From: Telmatactis stephensoni
Taxonomy: Eukaryota; Cnidaria; Anthozoa; Actiniaria; Isophelliidae
Direction: 5' to 3'
Assembly (NCBI GenBank): GCA_029948255.1
Contig: JALIZF010001645.1
Location: forward strand, 464,161 to 528,160
Length of the DNA: 64,000 nucleotides
Below the pieces are notes generated by a model, which saw only the letters and a list, made by a program, of their open reading frames with translations, had not been told where the DNA came from and made no database searches. Shown piece by piece: positions 1 to 13,800 of the stretch. Every line of letters starts with the position of its first letter. Position 1 is the stretch's first letter. The position numbers and the translations under genes were made by a program.

Positions 1-2521
1 TGAAAAACTTGAGCAGGCATAATGATCAACCTAAACCATTAACTAATGCTCCACCTTGTGAACAAAAGGAAAAACCGATTGGGTTGGTTAGCAGTCTTAA
101 AATGCATCGATGAAATTGACATTCTCCATGATTAATACAAGGATGACCGTCGCCTTGCTGACTGAAAAACACTATAAAACAGCTGGAATGAAATTAAAAT
201 AGCGTGCAGTTTACTCGCCCAAAAAAAGAGATGACAAAACCCATTATTTTTCACAGGTGTTTTGTCCAAAATTGAAATGAGAATTTCATTCGTGGCAGAT
301 TTGTGTTGCGCATGAAAGTACAAAGCAGTGGTCAATCATGTTGGGAAAATAGGATTAACAGGTTTGAGTCGATCATAGGAAAGATATAAGTACATTTTAC
401 CAGTACGTACTTGAATCTCTCCTAGAAGGTCGTCCGGGTAGACAAAGAGACAAGAAAATAAATCATTATTTACATTAAACACTTTCAAACATAACCTGGG
501 TCAACAAAACGTCTAACATGACAGATGCCACACGCAGATCAGAAATTTTGAAAGTGTTCAACATGTTCAATGGAAAGTCAAGATATAGCTGCTTTTTAGG
601 TTTTAGGTATATCAGTTCCAGCACCTGCTAACACTGGAAAGTTTTGCTCTTTTCCAATACGATGATAGGAAATATCTCGGAAATATTTCCAATCATAAGA
701 AATTTCATTTCCTAGATATTTCCAACTTTTTCATTTTGCTATGATTGGAAATATCTAGAAAATATCTAGGGAAATGTATTTTCCTACATTTTGTCCAGTT
801 CCTATTATTAATATCTTGTGATACCGTCAAGCATCAATTTCTACATTACAGGAGGGCTCCTAAAAATTCTCATTAATTAAACGGCAGCACAAGGCTGTAG
901 ACATGACTCCAAACCCATATGCCTACAAGTGTTCCATAGATTCAGCTTTTCTTCCAGGTTTAAACTTGAAGAACCGATTTCAACAGTTTCTCGGTGTTTG
1001 GAGCCTCTGATCCAACACTTGCTCTCGCGTTAAAAAAACATTACTTCCAAAGCCGCTGACTAAAACATTAATCTTATTTTCCTGACATGCATGATCATTG
1101 ACTGCTGCGTTGTGCTTAAAAACTTTCATGCGCTCGGCGGTCAAAAATGTTTTTCTTTTTCATCGCTCTTTTTTTTTGACCGAGTAATGTAACTGAACAC
1201 GATTCTTTGTGACATGCAAATTCGGTGATGAAATATACTTTTGCGGGTGATCGTTGGTAAGAGTCTTAGCCGACCAAGCAATTAAGAAATAGTTATTGTA
1301 TAAAGATCGTTCAAGAAATCTTAGTGTGGCAGTCACTAAAAGGCAAACACCCCCATCTATACTTTACCTTATTCTCAACCAGACTAACCAAATTAACCAG
1401 ATTTTTATAGTTTCGTCAGCTGTTCTTTCTGAATTTTATTATCAAAGGATTTTAAAATACAAGACGATAGGGATTAGGCGATTATCCACACTTATCCAAA
1501 CTGTTCTCAAGTAACGAATGTAATTCATTGTGACGTGATTTGTAAATTGAGCGTGCGTTCCCAGCACACCGCGGTCATGAACTGGATAAATGTGTCATTA
1601 TTTTCAACTGACTCAACTGCATGGTTCGAATACTAAGGAAAGTTCAAGCAAGATAAAGAAGTGCTAGTGTAACTGCTCTGTGATTATTGTGACACGCTAC
1701 ACAGTCTTAACTTTGCCAGGACAAATTGCTTGGTTAACTTTTATCGCTTTTGGTATATCTTTTTTGTCCTGAACTGTCCGTCCTTTTTCAGACAAACATT
1801 GAACTTTCTATAGTTGTTTCAAGATCTCCACAACACACATCTTGCAAATTAAGTTTCAGTATAGGTGTTTTCTATCCTTAATACAGGGCCTTAGCACTGG
1901 CTTGAAGGCTTGAAGGCTTGAAAAACTGGTGGTGGTGTCACAAAGTCACTCTGCATCACGTGATGTAGCAGTAGTAAAATATGTTTTTAAATGTTTCTCA
2001 AAAAGAAATCTTGAACTGAAAAGATATTTCTTGCCGCAGGCCCACATGTAACTGATTCAAAGCGCGCACCAATTAGGCATGAATTAGTGCATGTTTATTT
2101 AATATTTATTTATAGCTGTACTTGTATATCTAAAGGTAACACCACACTTATTTGGAAAAATATCGATGTATACTAGTTATATAAGACACCAAATAAAAAC
2201 TTCTGTCTGTCTGTCTGTCTGTCTGTCACGTGATGCATAATTAACATTTTTTAATTAGATTAACATTTTTCCTTGCTCTGTTTTTTTTTATACATATATT
2301 CTCTGTGGGCGCTACGGCTCTGTAATAACCGCGGGACTAGTTCATTTCTATCAGAAGACTGATTTTATGTGTAGAAAATTAAAAGCAGTAAGCGCGGCTA
2401 TCAAGTACTTCGTTTCTTGTTTGCATGTGTAGCAAACGATCAACTTGCTGGTACATTTCAAAAGATATTATTTTTAAGACTTTTCAACTTTTTCTTTGTT
2501 GTAAGAATTGTAAGAATTTAA
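1..2521. other. Non-coding flank, no gene seen
   Basis: I see no exon with credible splice sites or a protein family match. The open frames here are short and AT-rich. A cluster of diverged copies of a GGAAATATCT-like motif lies near 660-780, in both orientations. A short CTGT microsatellite lies at about 2202-2226, and an AT-rich stretch precedes the SINE at 2522. Confidence 0.6.
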
Positions 2522-2724
2522 GGAGCAAGTGTAGCTTAATTCAGTGGTTAGTGTGCGGCTTTCTGATACGAGAGGTCCCGAGTTCAATTCTCTGTCGGAT
2601 CACCTCATACTTATTTGGACTTCTTTCTATTCCGTGTAGCTTTAATTAGCTTTAAATACCCTTAAAATAGAGCACTGATGGAAAGAGTGGTAAAGAGCGC
2701 ACTGTCGGCTTCCTGGGAGACCAA
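2522..2724 (+). mobile_element. tRNA-derived SINE, copy 1
   Basis: The first 75 or so bases resemble a tRNA: an A-box-like region (TTCAGTGGTTAGTGTG) and a B-box-like GAGTTCAATTC about 30 bases later. A shared body follows, with the block ACTTCTTTC, then TAGCTTTAAATACCC, then GGCTTCCTGGGAGACCA at the 3' end. The same order of blocks recurs on the minus strand at 16381-16560 and 37198-37366, which makes this a dispersed SINE family rather than a tRNA gene. The acceptor stem does not close and the anticodon arm is degraded. Confidence 0.8.
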
Positions 2725-3089
2725 CATTCATGTGAAGGACCAACCGACGCTAAATGCTGGTGCTTTATCTTTTTTCTTTACCTGTACAGCTGTAGTTGTC
2801 GATTCTGATTGCTGCAATCTAGAGTAAATTTTAGAAAAGAGTAATCTCTTAATCTTAATGCCGTTTTTGCTCTCCTGGGTCCCGTACCTCAAGATTAAGA
2901 CCCGATAACTTTACGGGCTCGTTAAAGTACCAGCTAAAGTTTACGACTGTTTCGAAGCGTAGGTTTTTACAGTTTCTATCATTTTAATACAGGCACGTTG
3001 ACATGTGCGCGCGCATTCCCGTAATACTGTATTTCTCGCAAATTATTGGGCCCAGGGTAAATTATTGGGTCTTTCGAGGAACGACCCCC

Positions 3090-3580
3090 TGAATCAAAAG
3101 TATGCCACCACTTTTAAGCCCTATTAGACCCTTATCACGCTAACGTGACATTATAAAATATTTCATTTATTGAGAAAATGAATTCACTATCAAATTCATC
3201 TAATCGATATTTTAAAATTGCAGATTTTCGTAAAGATTGCTCTTAAACTGACGAAGTTATGAATTTTTGAAGCTAGATATTTTTGTGGAATTTTTATAAA
3301 GAATTGTATGTGTTTAGCATGATAACAAGGCTCTCCGGGCATGTGATGCCCGTCGTCCAACATACATTTCTTTGTAAAAATGCTAAGTTTTAAAAATTCA
3401 TATCTTTGTCAGTTTAACAGCAATCTCTCCGATACTTTGCAGTTTTACTAATATCGATGTGACAAATTTGATAGTGGATTCCTTTTTCCGATAAATCAAA
3501 TAATTTATAATGTCACGCTTGTGTGATATGGGTCTATCCCTTCTTCTACTGCACGCGGAAAAAGTGGCGGAGTGCATGCT
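3090..3580. mobile_element. Long inverted-repeat (fold-back/MITE-like) element
   Basis: Two arms of about 140 bases (roughly 3137-3275 and 3388-3526) are reverse complements with moderate divergence. Shared landmarks are GTGACATTATAAA, CACTATCAAATT, ATCGATATT and AAACTGAC. Weaker pairing extends outward to the given limits. No coding capacity. The central spacer holds a small palindrome (GGGCATGTGATGCCC). Confidence 0.7.
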
Positions 3581-3870
3581 TAAGTTCACTTCAAGTAGTC
3601 TGCCAAGTTATTGCTTTGTAGTGTCACTACACAAGCTAATTCCAAGCGACAGTTTCCCAAAAAGGCCAATAACCTCTAGAGCGCACAATGCACTAATAAT
3701 TCCGTTAGAGTTTTTTAGAGTTGAAAAAAAACACGCATCATTTCAACCTCTGTAACTTTATAATGATAATTGTTTCAACTACGGATTTTTACAGTTGATA
3801 ATATTTGACTGGGTTTCGGTCGTCCATCATTAGGGATGAAAATCACACAGGCAATCCCTCCACCATCATA

Positions 3871-3945
3871 ACGCTTCGAGCCTTAGCCCTTCGTTGGAGT
3901 AAAACGTTTTACTGCTTTTACTCCGGTTAAGGCTCAAAACGTCGG
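3871..3945. other. Hairpin with degenerate hammerhead-like core
   Basis: An inverted repeat pairs GAGCCTTAGCC with a rightward copy GGTTAAGGCTC. Read on the minus strand, 3871-3900 has a small stem (GGGC-loop-GCUC) between ACGA and GAAG. This is reminiscent of, but clearly diverged from, a hammerhead ribozyme core (CUGANGA...GAAA). It is probably a transposon relic. Confidence 0.3.
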
Positions 3946-4655
3946 TAAGTTATTTCCTTTTTACGGTATTACAAGTATCCATTCATCCCTTGTTGTATAT
4001 GTTATATATGACTCTGTTTTACATTGAATAATAATTGATCTCTGTTCCACTTCTCGGATAGATGATATAATGGTATACTATCCAATGAAATATGCGTCCC
4101 CTCCCAAGAGTACCCCTTCTCTACCCTTGAAAATCAAATAAGTGCCGCCCCGGGCGCCTATTCGAATACGGTACCTACGTACCTACTAATTTGATACTAT
4201 TCTATTTTCGTTTGCGGGTAAATTTACGGTTACTCGCGCGCTCCCAGATTATCGCGCGCGCGTCCAGATACTTGCAGGACCCAGGACCAGCCTTGGTGAA
4301 CAGATCTTGAGGAATCAATTTTCTTTATTTCGATCAATTGTTTGTGAGCTCGTGATAGTGTGGTTGAAAGACGTCGATGAACCGAACACCAACACTGAGA
4401 GACCGGAAATACTTTTAAGTAGGAGATTGGCAGCGTTAATACGTGCGCGCGTGGCCGTATGATATTCAATCTCTTGATTCTACGCCCAATATCATTTTGC
4501 CTATCCAAACCATTCACAATTCATGTGGTGATCCATTGTGCGATTTCACCTCGTTATCGCAAGGTCACCGCTCCAGTTCTGTCTCCCGCAAATAAGTATT
4601 CTCCATCGAACAGGAGGTGACTGCTTGTCTTGAATCGAAGGAGGATTCTTACATT

Positions 4656-4873
4656 ATGACAGAGATGATTTTAGTTTTAATTCTCGCGCTTCTTGCAAAT
4701 GTCGACTGTCAAAGACGCAGAGGTGAAGAACGAGGGATTCGAAATTGTCCATGGAAATGTAAATGTTCTCCTGATGTTTCTAACAGGGAGATGGGCAGCG
4801 GAGTTCTGGTCAACTGCACTGGAATGAAATTGAAACGCTTTCCCTATCCTCTGCCAAGAGCGACGACAACTTT
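4656..4873 (+). CDS. Exon 1: signal peptide and LRRNT cap
   Basis: The start MTEMILVLILALLANVDCQ is a classic signal peptide: short N-region, hydrophobic core, likely cleavage after DC or CQ. A basic RRR stretch follows. The segment from NCPWKCKCS to about residue 72 holds four cysteines in the spacing of an LRR N-terminal cap. The donor GTAAGT at 4874 leaves two bases of a Leu codon, the phase shared by all the following LRR exons. Confidence 0.85.
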
Positions 4874-7800
4874 GTAAGTAGAAAAGCCGGAGCCAAAAAG
4901 CCATTTATATGCTCTGAATCCACAGTGTTCATCAGAAAGCCAATATAGTGTTCTCATACCAACGGAAAGCCATTTTAATGCAATGTAATTATAATTATTC
5001 TATCTGCTCAGTATGTACGTACGTAATCCTAGCCCGTGTTACTCGATGCTAAGTAGATCATTTGCTTCGTTTATTTCTGTCCTTTGCGGTTTGGTCCTTA
5101 TGGCGTTGAATTCTAACCAGCTGCTAACTATTTGATGATTCGTAATAGCTGTAAATGTTTAAAATGACTGAATAATTTCCGATAACTCAGTTAATCCTGA
5201 TGTACATCTGTGTTTAGATCTGTATTGATCATCTTTCATTGGCAAACTTTGATATCCCCTTCAAAGGTCACGGCATGAAAGAAGACAGTAACTCTACTTT
5301 TTTCTAAAACAACATTTCTGCTGATCTCGTTGGCATTAGGTATATTTGTAACTATACCAGGACGTGTAGACTTTCTTAATGTAATCAAATTAGTATAGTT
5401 TGGCAATATCATATGTATGACTCAACCTCTTTTAAAAAGCGGTAAAAGATATGAAAGCTCTCCTGTATTTATTTGGAGAATCAGTATAATCTACAGACCC
5501 TTGAGATCGTAGGGTTTCAAGTGTGTTATTTAATAGTGGGACTTTCGAGAAGTAAACAAAATCAATTTAAGTTAGAACTTCGACTTCTTTTTCTCTTCTC
5601 TTCTCTTCTCTTCTCTTCTCTTCTCTTCTCTTCTCTTCTCTTCTCTTCTCTTCTCTTCTCTTCTCTTCTCTTCTCTTCTCTTCTCTTCTCTTCTCTTCTC
5701 TTCTCTTCTCTTCTCTTCTCTTCTCTTCTCTTCTCTTCTCTTCTCTTCTCTTCTCTTCTCTTCTCTTCTCTTCTCTTCTCTTCTCTTCTCTTCTCTTCTC
5801 TTCTCTTCTCTTCTCTTCTCTTCTCTTCTCTTCTCTTCTCTTCTCTTCTCTTCTCTTCTCTTCTCTTCTCTATCTCCTCTGTTCTTCTCTTCCTTTCTCT
5901 TCTTTCCTTTCCTTTTCTTTTCATTTTGTGATTACCTATTGTAGAAATACTAAAAACTTTTCTGCATTGAACATATCACTTTTCGAAAGTCCGTCTCTAA
6001 CTGCCTTCTGGCAGTAGGAATTTCAAGGTCATAAAGCTCATGTTTTTGAAAAATAGAAAAAGGTTATGGTATTGACTGATAACTTGTGCTTAAAAATGTC
6101 GCATTCTTTGAAGCTATTGATGGTATTAGAGCAATCTAAGTTCAGCTAATATTATTGTCTGCTAAAGACTTCCAAATACTTGTGATTAAGTCTTATCTTC
6201 TCAATGATTTTCCCAGAATGCCTGTGTTCGCGTCTCAGTGGACAGCTTGAAATTTTGGTACAAGCGTTTTGTGCAAATACTAAGTGTATGTCTTCCTGTT
6301 TACAGAGAAAGCGGCGATATTGTCCCTCAAATCAACAGCCTGAGTTCTATTCATTCAGTTACTCTGATCGACTAACTACCCATTCACTAGGATGATAATT
6401 TCATGTTTTTACTAAGACAGCGAAACTCACGGGTTAATGTCTGCGCGATGTTTGCTGCGCAAAAGGTTATTTTTAGTAACAGGAAATTGACGCCCTCGTG
6501 TGTGAAAACAGTGAAATTTGATTTAATTCCGCTTAAAAATTCTCTTCCAGTTCACGCGTATCCACGCTGCGCGGTAAAACCAAAGATTTGGCGTCTTTAT
6601 CTAGCTGTTTACTACCAACCTCGTTCCCGGAAAAGGGCCTGGGAACGAGGTTGGTTTACTACACTGTCGCTTTTCATGTCGTCGATTTATCCTGAGTTAT
6701 CCTACTGCTTAGAAAAAGGAAAAAAGACAGGATAGGCTAACTGACCAAGTTTTCCCGCAAGAGAACTTTCTTGTAACAGCAGTAACATTTCACTGTTTAT
6801 CAGCGCGCGATGGTGTCAACTTCCTGTTTCGCTACTAAGAATAAACTTACCCGACGCCAACATCGCGCAGATCGACATCAATACCAGCTTCGCCATCTTG
6901 GTATTATGCTCTCCCGCTAGTTAGGATATAAGGATTTAAAAAAGTTGTTGAATAAACGAGTAAATGAATATGATATTCTCTCACTCGTTTACTCAACCAT
7001 TTATTTAATTATCTCTTATTTGTACACTTCATCTTTTTTATAATCCAGTTTTTTTACAACTATCATTTTCTTTTCTTTGTTTCAAAGACTTCTTAACAGG
7101 AACAGGATATCGACAATTACCGAGGACAACTTCAGGGGAATCCAATATTTAAGAACTTTGTAAGTAAGCGCGGTAAGAAAGAAAGAAAGAAAAAGAAAGA
7201 AGAAGGAAGGAAGGAAGGAAGGGAGGAAGGAAGGAAGGAACAAAGAAAGAAAGAAAGAGGAAGGAAGAAGGAAGGAAGGTAAAGAAGAAAAGAAAAGAAA
7301 AGAAAAGGAATTATTTCAGGAAAAAGTTACTGAGTTATTAACGTCATAGGACAATAATAAGAGTGGTCAACTCGCGGGAACTCTAACTATGCCCGTGGAG
7401 TTCCGGTCCTGGTGTGATGTCATACCATAGGAGGGACCTCGTGTTCTATTGTAATGTCACCTGCCATAGGGCGAATCATGAAATAAAAATAACATTACAA
7501 AACTGTTCTGGATTGACTCTCTCCCCAATAAATTGAAAACAAGAAAAGATATTCCAATAATCTTGTTAGTGTTTTAATTAATTAATGTTATGAAATTTCA
7601 CACATTGGAAATGTTTCCTTCAAGATCATACAAAAATTGTCATGTTACAGTCATTTGAAAGTTGAGAAAGATATAGCAAAAGTTCGAAAACTTTGCTCTA
7701 TTTCCGGAGAGCGCTGGATTTTGGAGCGTGTACTTCCCGCCATGATAATATCAAAGGCTATTCCTTATTACCCTAAGCATATGAGAACTAACTAGAGAAA

Positions 7801-10800
7801 ACACAATACTCCTTTGGTTTGGCAGAGAGAGAGAGATTAATTTCTCCAACAACAAAGCAAGATAGAACAATAAATAACATCAAGATGAGAAATTAAACCT
7901 CTTTGCCCACCTGACTATGTGAGAGGGCGGTGGGAGGAAGGGGAAAAATTAAATTGAAAGAGGCTCTAACAGTAGAGAATCATGAAGATGGCATTTTGCA
8001 ATTGTCAGAAATATGACATCAAACATATGACTAGCATGATGCATTTTGAGCAGAACTGAAAATAAGCCAATACTTTTGCCTACATTTTGACAACATTTGA
8101 TAGGTTTTCTCCCTTTTAATTTATCTAACCAGAATAATTGTCTAAACAAAGAATATACTTTTTTTTTTCAATGCTTTCCAAAAATGTCTCATATTATCGC
8201 AAAAAGGAACTAATTTAATTTGGGTGAAAATGACTGATTTTAGCACCAAAAGCACGTTAATTATTTTCGTGCAATTTTTACAAGTTCCACTTTCTTTATG
8301 ATGAAGGAAAATTTCCAAGTGCGAATTAAGGTATATAGCTGTAATAATATCATCGTTGGTTTTCCTTTTATTCAGAGGAAAAGTCAATTGGGAAGAATAA
8401 TATAAAATAAAGAGAAATACAAATAAGTTACACTAAGTGAATACAGTAGATACATTACTCAACTAGCTGTTTTTATTATTCCTGTTTAGGAACATGGAAA
8501 GAAATCGTCTTACAAAACTTGGGATTACATCGTTTGGTCATCTTCCTATGTTAACTACATTGTGAGTACATCATGAATTACTGAAATAGATCTCCTCCTC
8601 CTCCTCCTCCTCCTCCTCCTCCTCCTCCTCCTCCTCCTCCTCCTCCTCCTCCTCCTCCTCCTCCTCCTCCTCCTCCTCCTCCTCCTCCTCCTCCTCCTCC
8701 TCCTCCTCCTCCTCCTCCTCATAACCAGTAGCCCTCTTGCTGGTCGATATTTTAGCGTGATATCATGCACAGTGAACGTGTGACGTTTTCACACTTCGTT
8801 TTACAGGAATCTTCGTCGAAACCGAATCAAAGAGTTACAGTTTGGTTTTCTACGTAATGCGCCCGGGGTTAAAGTTCTGTAAGTATTTCTGAAAGTCTGG
8901 AGATACGATGACATTGTGCAGATGTCTAAAACGAAAAATGGACCTTATTGGTTTTCCTCAATGTTCCATTACAATCCTCTTGTGAATAAGATTCGAGATC
9001 GATCAGTAAACAATTCCCTGCATTTCTAAATTATAAACATATCAAACGGTTACAAAGAAACGTATTTTCCAAGATAATTTTATTGGAGCAACACCGTGGC
9101 AAGCGAATTAATACCGTCAGTTTGTTGCGCGCGACATTGTAGAAGTAAGTAAACATGTTGAAACTCTGCTGTGAAACTCGTCTTACGTACGACGTTTTAG
9201 TACAGTATTGTGAAACTCTCCTTATTAGCCACCTTGCATTGAGTTGACGATATTTAATTTTTGGTCAAATTAAATGGGAGCGCGTTTGAATTATATCATT
9301 GATTATGATGGTGAGACGTTTGATCGAAGGGTTGCGAGAGTATGTTGCCGGCGTAAACCTTTAATATGAGAGAGGTTAAAGGCAAAGAGAATCAAGTGAC
9401 CTGCTTTTTCCGCGTGTCTGGCGTTGCCGATTTAACGCGACAGCAAATCATTTTGCATTAGGCGAAAAGTCACTCTCATTTCAGTGCCAAATACAGGCCA
9501 GACACGCAAAAAGTAGGTCGCGTGATCCTCTCCGCCGTTTGCCGTATCCCGTTTACGTGAGTCTCTATTAACACCACTATACCACGGAAACCTGAATACG
9601 GCCTCTTTCACATGACGACAAGCAGTTATTGCGCAACGGTGTAGCCATAAATAAGTTACGTAGCTGGGTACGCAGCTGTGTATATGTTCATGACTCATTA
9701 AAGTGCCCCTAACCCCTAAATTGAAATTCTGAGAATCGTTTGTTTATGAATAGAAATGTTTAATGGTGAAATATCTCCGCATAAAATCATCTTCTTTCGG
9801 AGTATTAAGCATTTGAAGTCAGGAAATGCAAATGAGATGACGTAAAAAAAGGAATTTGCATGATTTTGTTTCCAATTTTGAAACAAGTGTGTTTGAGTTA
9901 GGTGGCAAAAATATTCACCAAACTTTGTAGTGTAGGAATGAAAGTGTTTTGCGAATAGAAAAATAGTATAAAATTCATCTCAAGTGTTTTTGTATATTTA
10001 AGTACGTCATCTCATTTGCATTTTCAGATTTCAAATGCTTAATCCTCAGAAAGGAAATGATTTTATCCTGAAATATTTAACCATAAGGCTTTTCCATTCA
10101 TGAAGAAACGATTATCAAAATTTCAATTTAGGGGTTAGGGGCACTTTAAATGTAGAGGCTGTCTAATGAGCTTTACATTTTGATGTAGAAAAATTTGAAA
10201 TAAATAAATTGAATCAAATTGCAGAATACTTGCCGAGAACAAGATATCTAATCTAGAGTATGGTATACTTGACGTAACCGAGAGACTACAATTCCTGTAA
10301 GTAGTCTGTACTAGTCAAGTACAGTATGTAAGTAAAATCTACACAATCGGCATTTCAAGTGAGAGTAGAAAAGGAAAAGGGAGGGAAAAGAGAATAGAGA
10401 GATTTTGAGACGAGCAATGAAAATATGAAATAAAGTGGGGAAAGATTAGCAATTCCACAGGCAACTCATTCCTTGGGCTTCCTGTGGTCCTAGAAAGCTG
10501 AGGGAAACTAGAGGTCTCAGTCCTCCTCTTCTTTCGCACCTTTTTTACACAGGAAGCCCATGCAGAATACCCAAAGATGCCTGCGGAGGAGGCTAGGGAA
10601 AGATGACAAGGAGAAAGATGACGAAGTAAATTAGTATTTTTCACAGTTTACACGAGCGTTTCTCTTAGTGACGTGGGTAAATAGTACACCCATGGTCCAT
10701 TCCTCCATCAGTGACATTCTATCCCCATGGTATTGAGAGTTAATGTGTTTAATTGATTTTAATTTTTCAGTGATCTGGGCAAGAATAACATCAGCGTTAT

Positions 10801-13800
10801 TCAGGAAGGTGCGTTCCTCGGATTAAAACGACTTGAAACTTTGTAAGTAATCAAGTAACTTTTTACTGCAATTTTCATAACTCTGACCTTCAAACAGTCC
10901 GTTGGAATTTGGTTTTTAGCTTCCGCCCACTTCAAACAAAACAGCCAGACAACTACTTCATAATATCCCTAAAAACCTACCAAATGACTGAGAAACGATC
11001 TTTAACGATCATTACAACTAGGCTAATGTAGTGAATTTGTATATTGGTTAGCTCTTTCGTATTTTTGATTTTTAATTTGATTGAACGGAAGCTAAATCGG
11101 CAAAAAACCAGTTGAGGGTATTGGCATGTTAGGGAGTGGCACATGATTTGCAAATTGCAGTAAAAGTTTATCGGCCTGCTATCCGTCTATCCAGAATGCT
11201 TGGGTTTTGTGTAGGTTTCCATGTCTGATTGTCTGTCTATGTTCATACGCTTGCCTGATCTATTTCGTAGTTGGAACGTTTTTAACTCTCGCGTTTTTCT
11301 TGTGCGCGGATTTTATTCTGCAGCTGGTTTATTTCGGTACGTCTTTCTTTACTGCTCTGTTTCTCTATATCTGTCTGTCTGTCTGTCTGTCTGTCTGTCA
11401 GTCAGTCAGTCTGTCTGTCTGTCTGTCTGTCAGTTTGTCAGTCTGTCAGTCTGTCAGTCTGCCTGCCAGCCTGTCTGTCGGTCTGTCTGTTTGTTTTCAT
11501 GATTATCTATACATCCTTCTATCTGTCTTTGTCTCAATAGCCCTTTTCCTCAAGTCTAGCTGCGTGTGGATTTGAATATTGACGTTATCCTCGCTTCAAA
11601 AGGCTATCAGACGTTGACGAGCCACAAACCTAAAATAACAGCAACATTTTAGCGCGCGAACAAAAGTAAATCTCAGATGAAAAGATTTAAAGAATTAAAA
11701 CTCAAAGAATAAAGAATACTTTGTCGTGCACGTGGCCCGTCAGTGGCCTGTCCAGAGAAAAATGTCTTTATACAGTCAAGACTACAGGCGGAGCTTTTTT
11801 GATATCTGTTTCGAATTAGAGCCGAGAAGCAAGAAGCGAGCAGCGAGCGGGCGCGCGGCGTGACAAATTTTTGGCGCATGCGTGGTTTTCTCTCTTGTTG
11901 CCTTTGTTCATTTTCTATTTGTATGGCATGGATCTCCGCTTTCGCGGGCCTTGAGCCAGCGAAGAGCTCGATCCACTATTAGATAAGTCTCATGTTGAAT
12001 TGAATTCTATTTTCTTGCAGATTTTTGAATGACAACAAGTTAACAAAAATATCCTTGTCGCTGTTTCCTGACATCTTTAACCTTAAAACACTGTAAGTTT
12101 ATGCAATTAATTAGCGACAAAATAAAACGACACGAATATATATTGAAGCGAAACGAAAATATGACGAATAGAAGGAAGTCTGTATATGAACATCATTTAG
12201 ACACATGCTTGCGCAAAACGTCGAAAAACATAAAAGTATGTTTTAAATTTAGAGCACCCAAAAGAACGAGAAACACTTGGCTACGCTCTGTGTTCGCTTG
12301 CTTTTCTTTCTCCTAGCGCAGCATACAGTCATTTCAGAAAACGTTGTCGCTGTTCGGTCTCAAGCCTACGCGACTGGACCGAAAAGGATGATGGGTAGAA
12401 ATCACTGAGGCGACTATAAAATGCATATCTAATTAGTCATGCCTCGAGCTTCTAGTGCAGACCTTCGCTGGCGAGCAGTGTGAATGGTTCAGGTCCTCGG
12501 CATGACTAATTAGATATGCATTTTAAAGTTGCCTTGGTGATATCTACCCATCATCCCTTTCGGTCGAGTTGCGTAGGCTTGAGGCCGAGCAGCGACAACG
12601 TTTTCTGAAATGACTGTGATAAAAGACGCAGAAAATGGGTGCTGCACGCGTTTTATACTATTGCTTAACTAAAAAGAGTACAAACCTAAAACTTTAAGTT
12701 TTGATAGAGTGCAAAGATTTTCCTTTTATTCGCCTTATTTTACATCATACACCTTTCGCAGATCGTACTATAATATACTTGTTACAACAACTAACTTGCT
12801 ATATATTTGTATCTTTAGACATTTAGATCGTAACCGTATTGATTACATTCAGTCAAGTTCCTTTGAACGCCAACGATATCTAGAAGTTTTGTGAGTAGAT
12901 ATTAATATATTATAAGATATCATTAATAATGTCCGCGTTAATAGATGAAACAGCATTGATGAATAGCACTTTTTGCAATAACATTTTTAACTTGTCTTTA
13001 TTAAACAAAATCCACAGTTATCACCTTTACATTGTTGAAGAGAGAAAAATTCAAAGATTGTATGCGAGAACAAATAATAAATTCTTACTCCGTGTGATTC
13101 ACTAGGCTCACTTATCTTTGTTATATACTCGTTTTCATAATGTAGTTATATTACTATCTCAAAATCATTTATCCATATATAATCCATCAGTTATTTAATC
13201 CTATATTTTTCCATATATTTAATCATAATATTTTATTCATTACATAATTCGTTTCCTTGTTACCATAAATCAGTATTGCTATATTTTTTATCGATATATT
13301 AATCTATATGTAATTTGTTTTTCTTTCTATCTATATGTAATTTTTTCTTTTCTGACCCTATGTAATTTCATTACAATGTCTATAACCAGCTATCTACCCA
13401 GGCTAGCCATTTAAGGTTATAATTATTGTAGATAGCTGGCACCTTTATACAAGTTTTAACTTCTTAATTGTAACTAAAAATGTCATTCAGGTGCCTAATA
13501 AAATCTATGTCTATGTCTATGTTCCTAATTCTTTGCATCATACGAATAGAGGAAACCCACCGAACGGGTAGGGTTATAATAAGGAAATATGTCTAACAGA
13601 ATTGAAAATTACATGCAATTTTTCCGTGCGTCTGTATTCTAGTAGATGCACAGATGACGTCAAAATGTGGTTAGAACAAAAAAGTACGCCACGAGAAGTC
13701 GAGTGGCGTGACTGCATGTTGTTCTCACCACATTTTGACGTCTTCTGTGCATGTATTAGAGTATAGACACACGGAAAAAAAATGAACTCTATTTGTTTTA

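Noticed and set aside
2522..2600. Functional tRNA gene
   Set aside because: The A and B boxes are recognisable, but the acceptor and anticodon stems do not fold, and the block continues into a dispersed SINE body found twice more.
4617..4655. N-terminal extension of the LRR protein (open frame before the signal peptide)
   Set aside because: It begins with GTG, not ATG, and would bury the signal peptide. The ATG at 4656 gives a normal secretory start.
5473..5931. Long LLFSS and REEKR open frames on both strands
   Set aside because: Pure translation of the (TTCTC)n microsatellite; no start context, splice sites or family.
8555..8770. Poly-arginine open frame
   Set aside because: Minus-strand translation of the (CTC)43 repeat.
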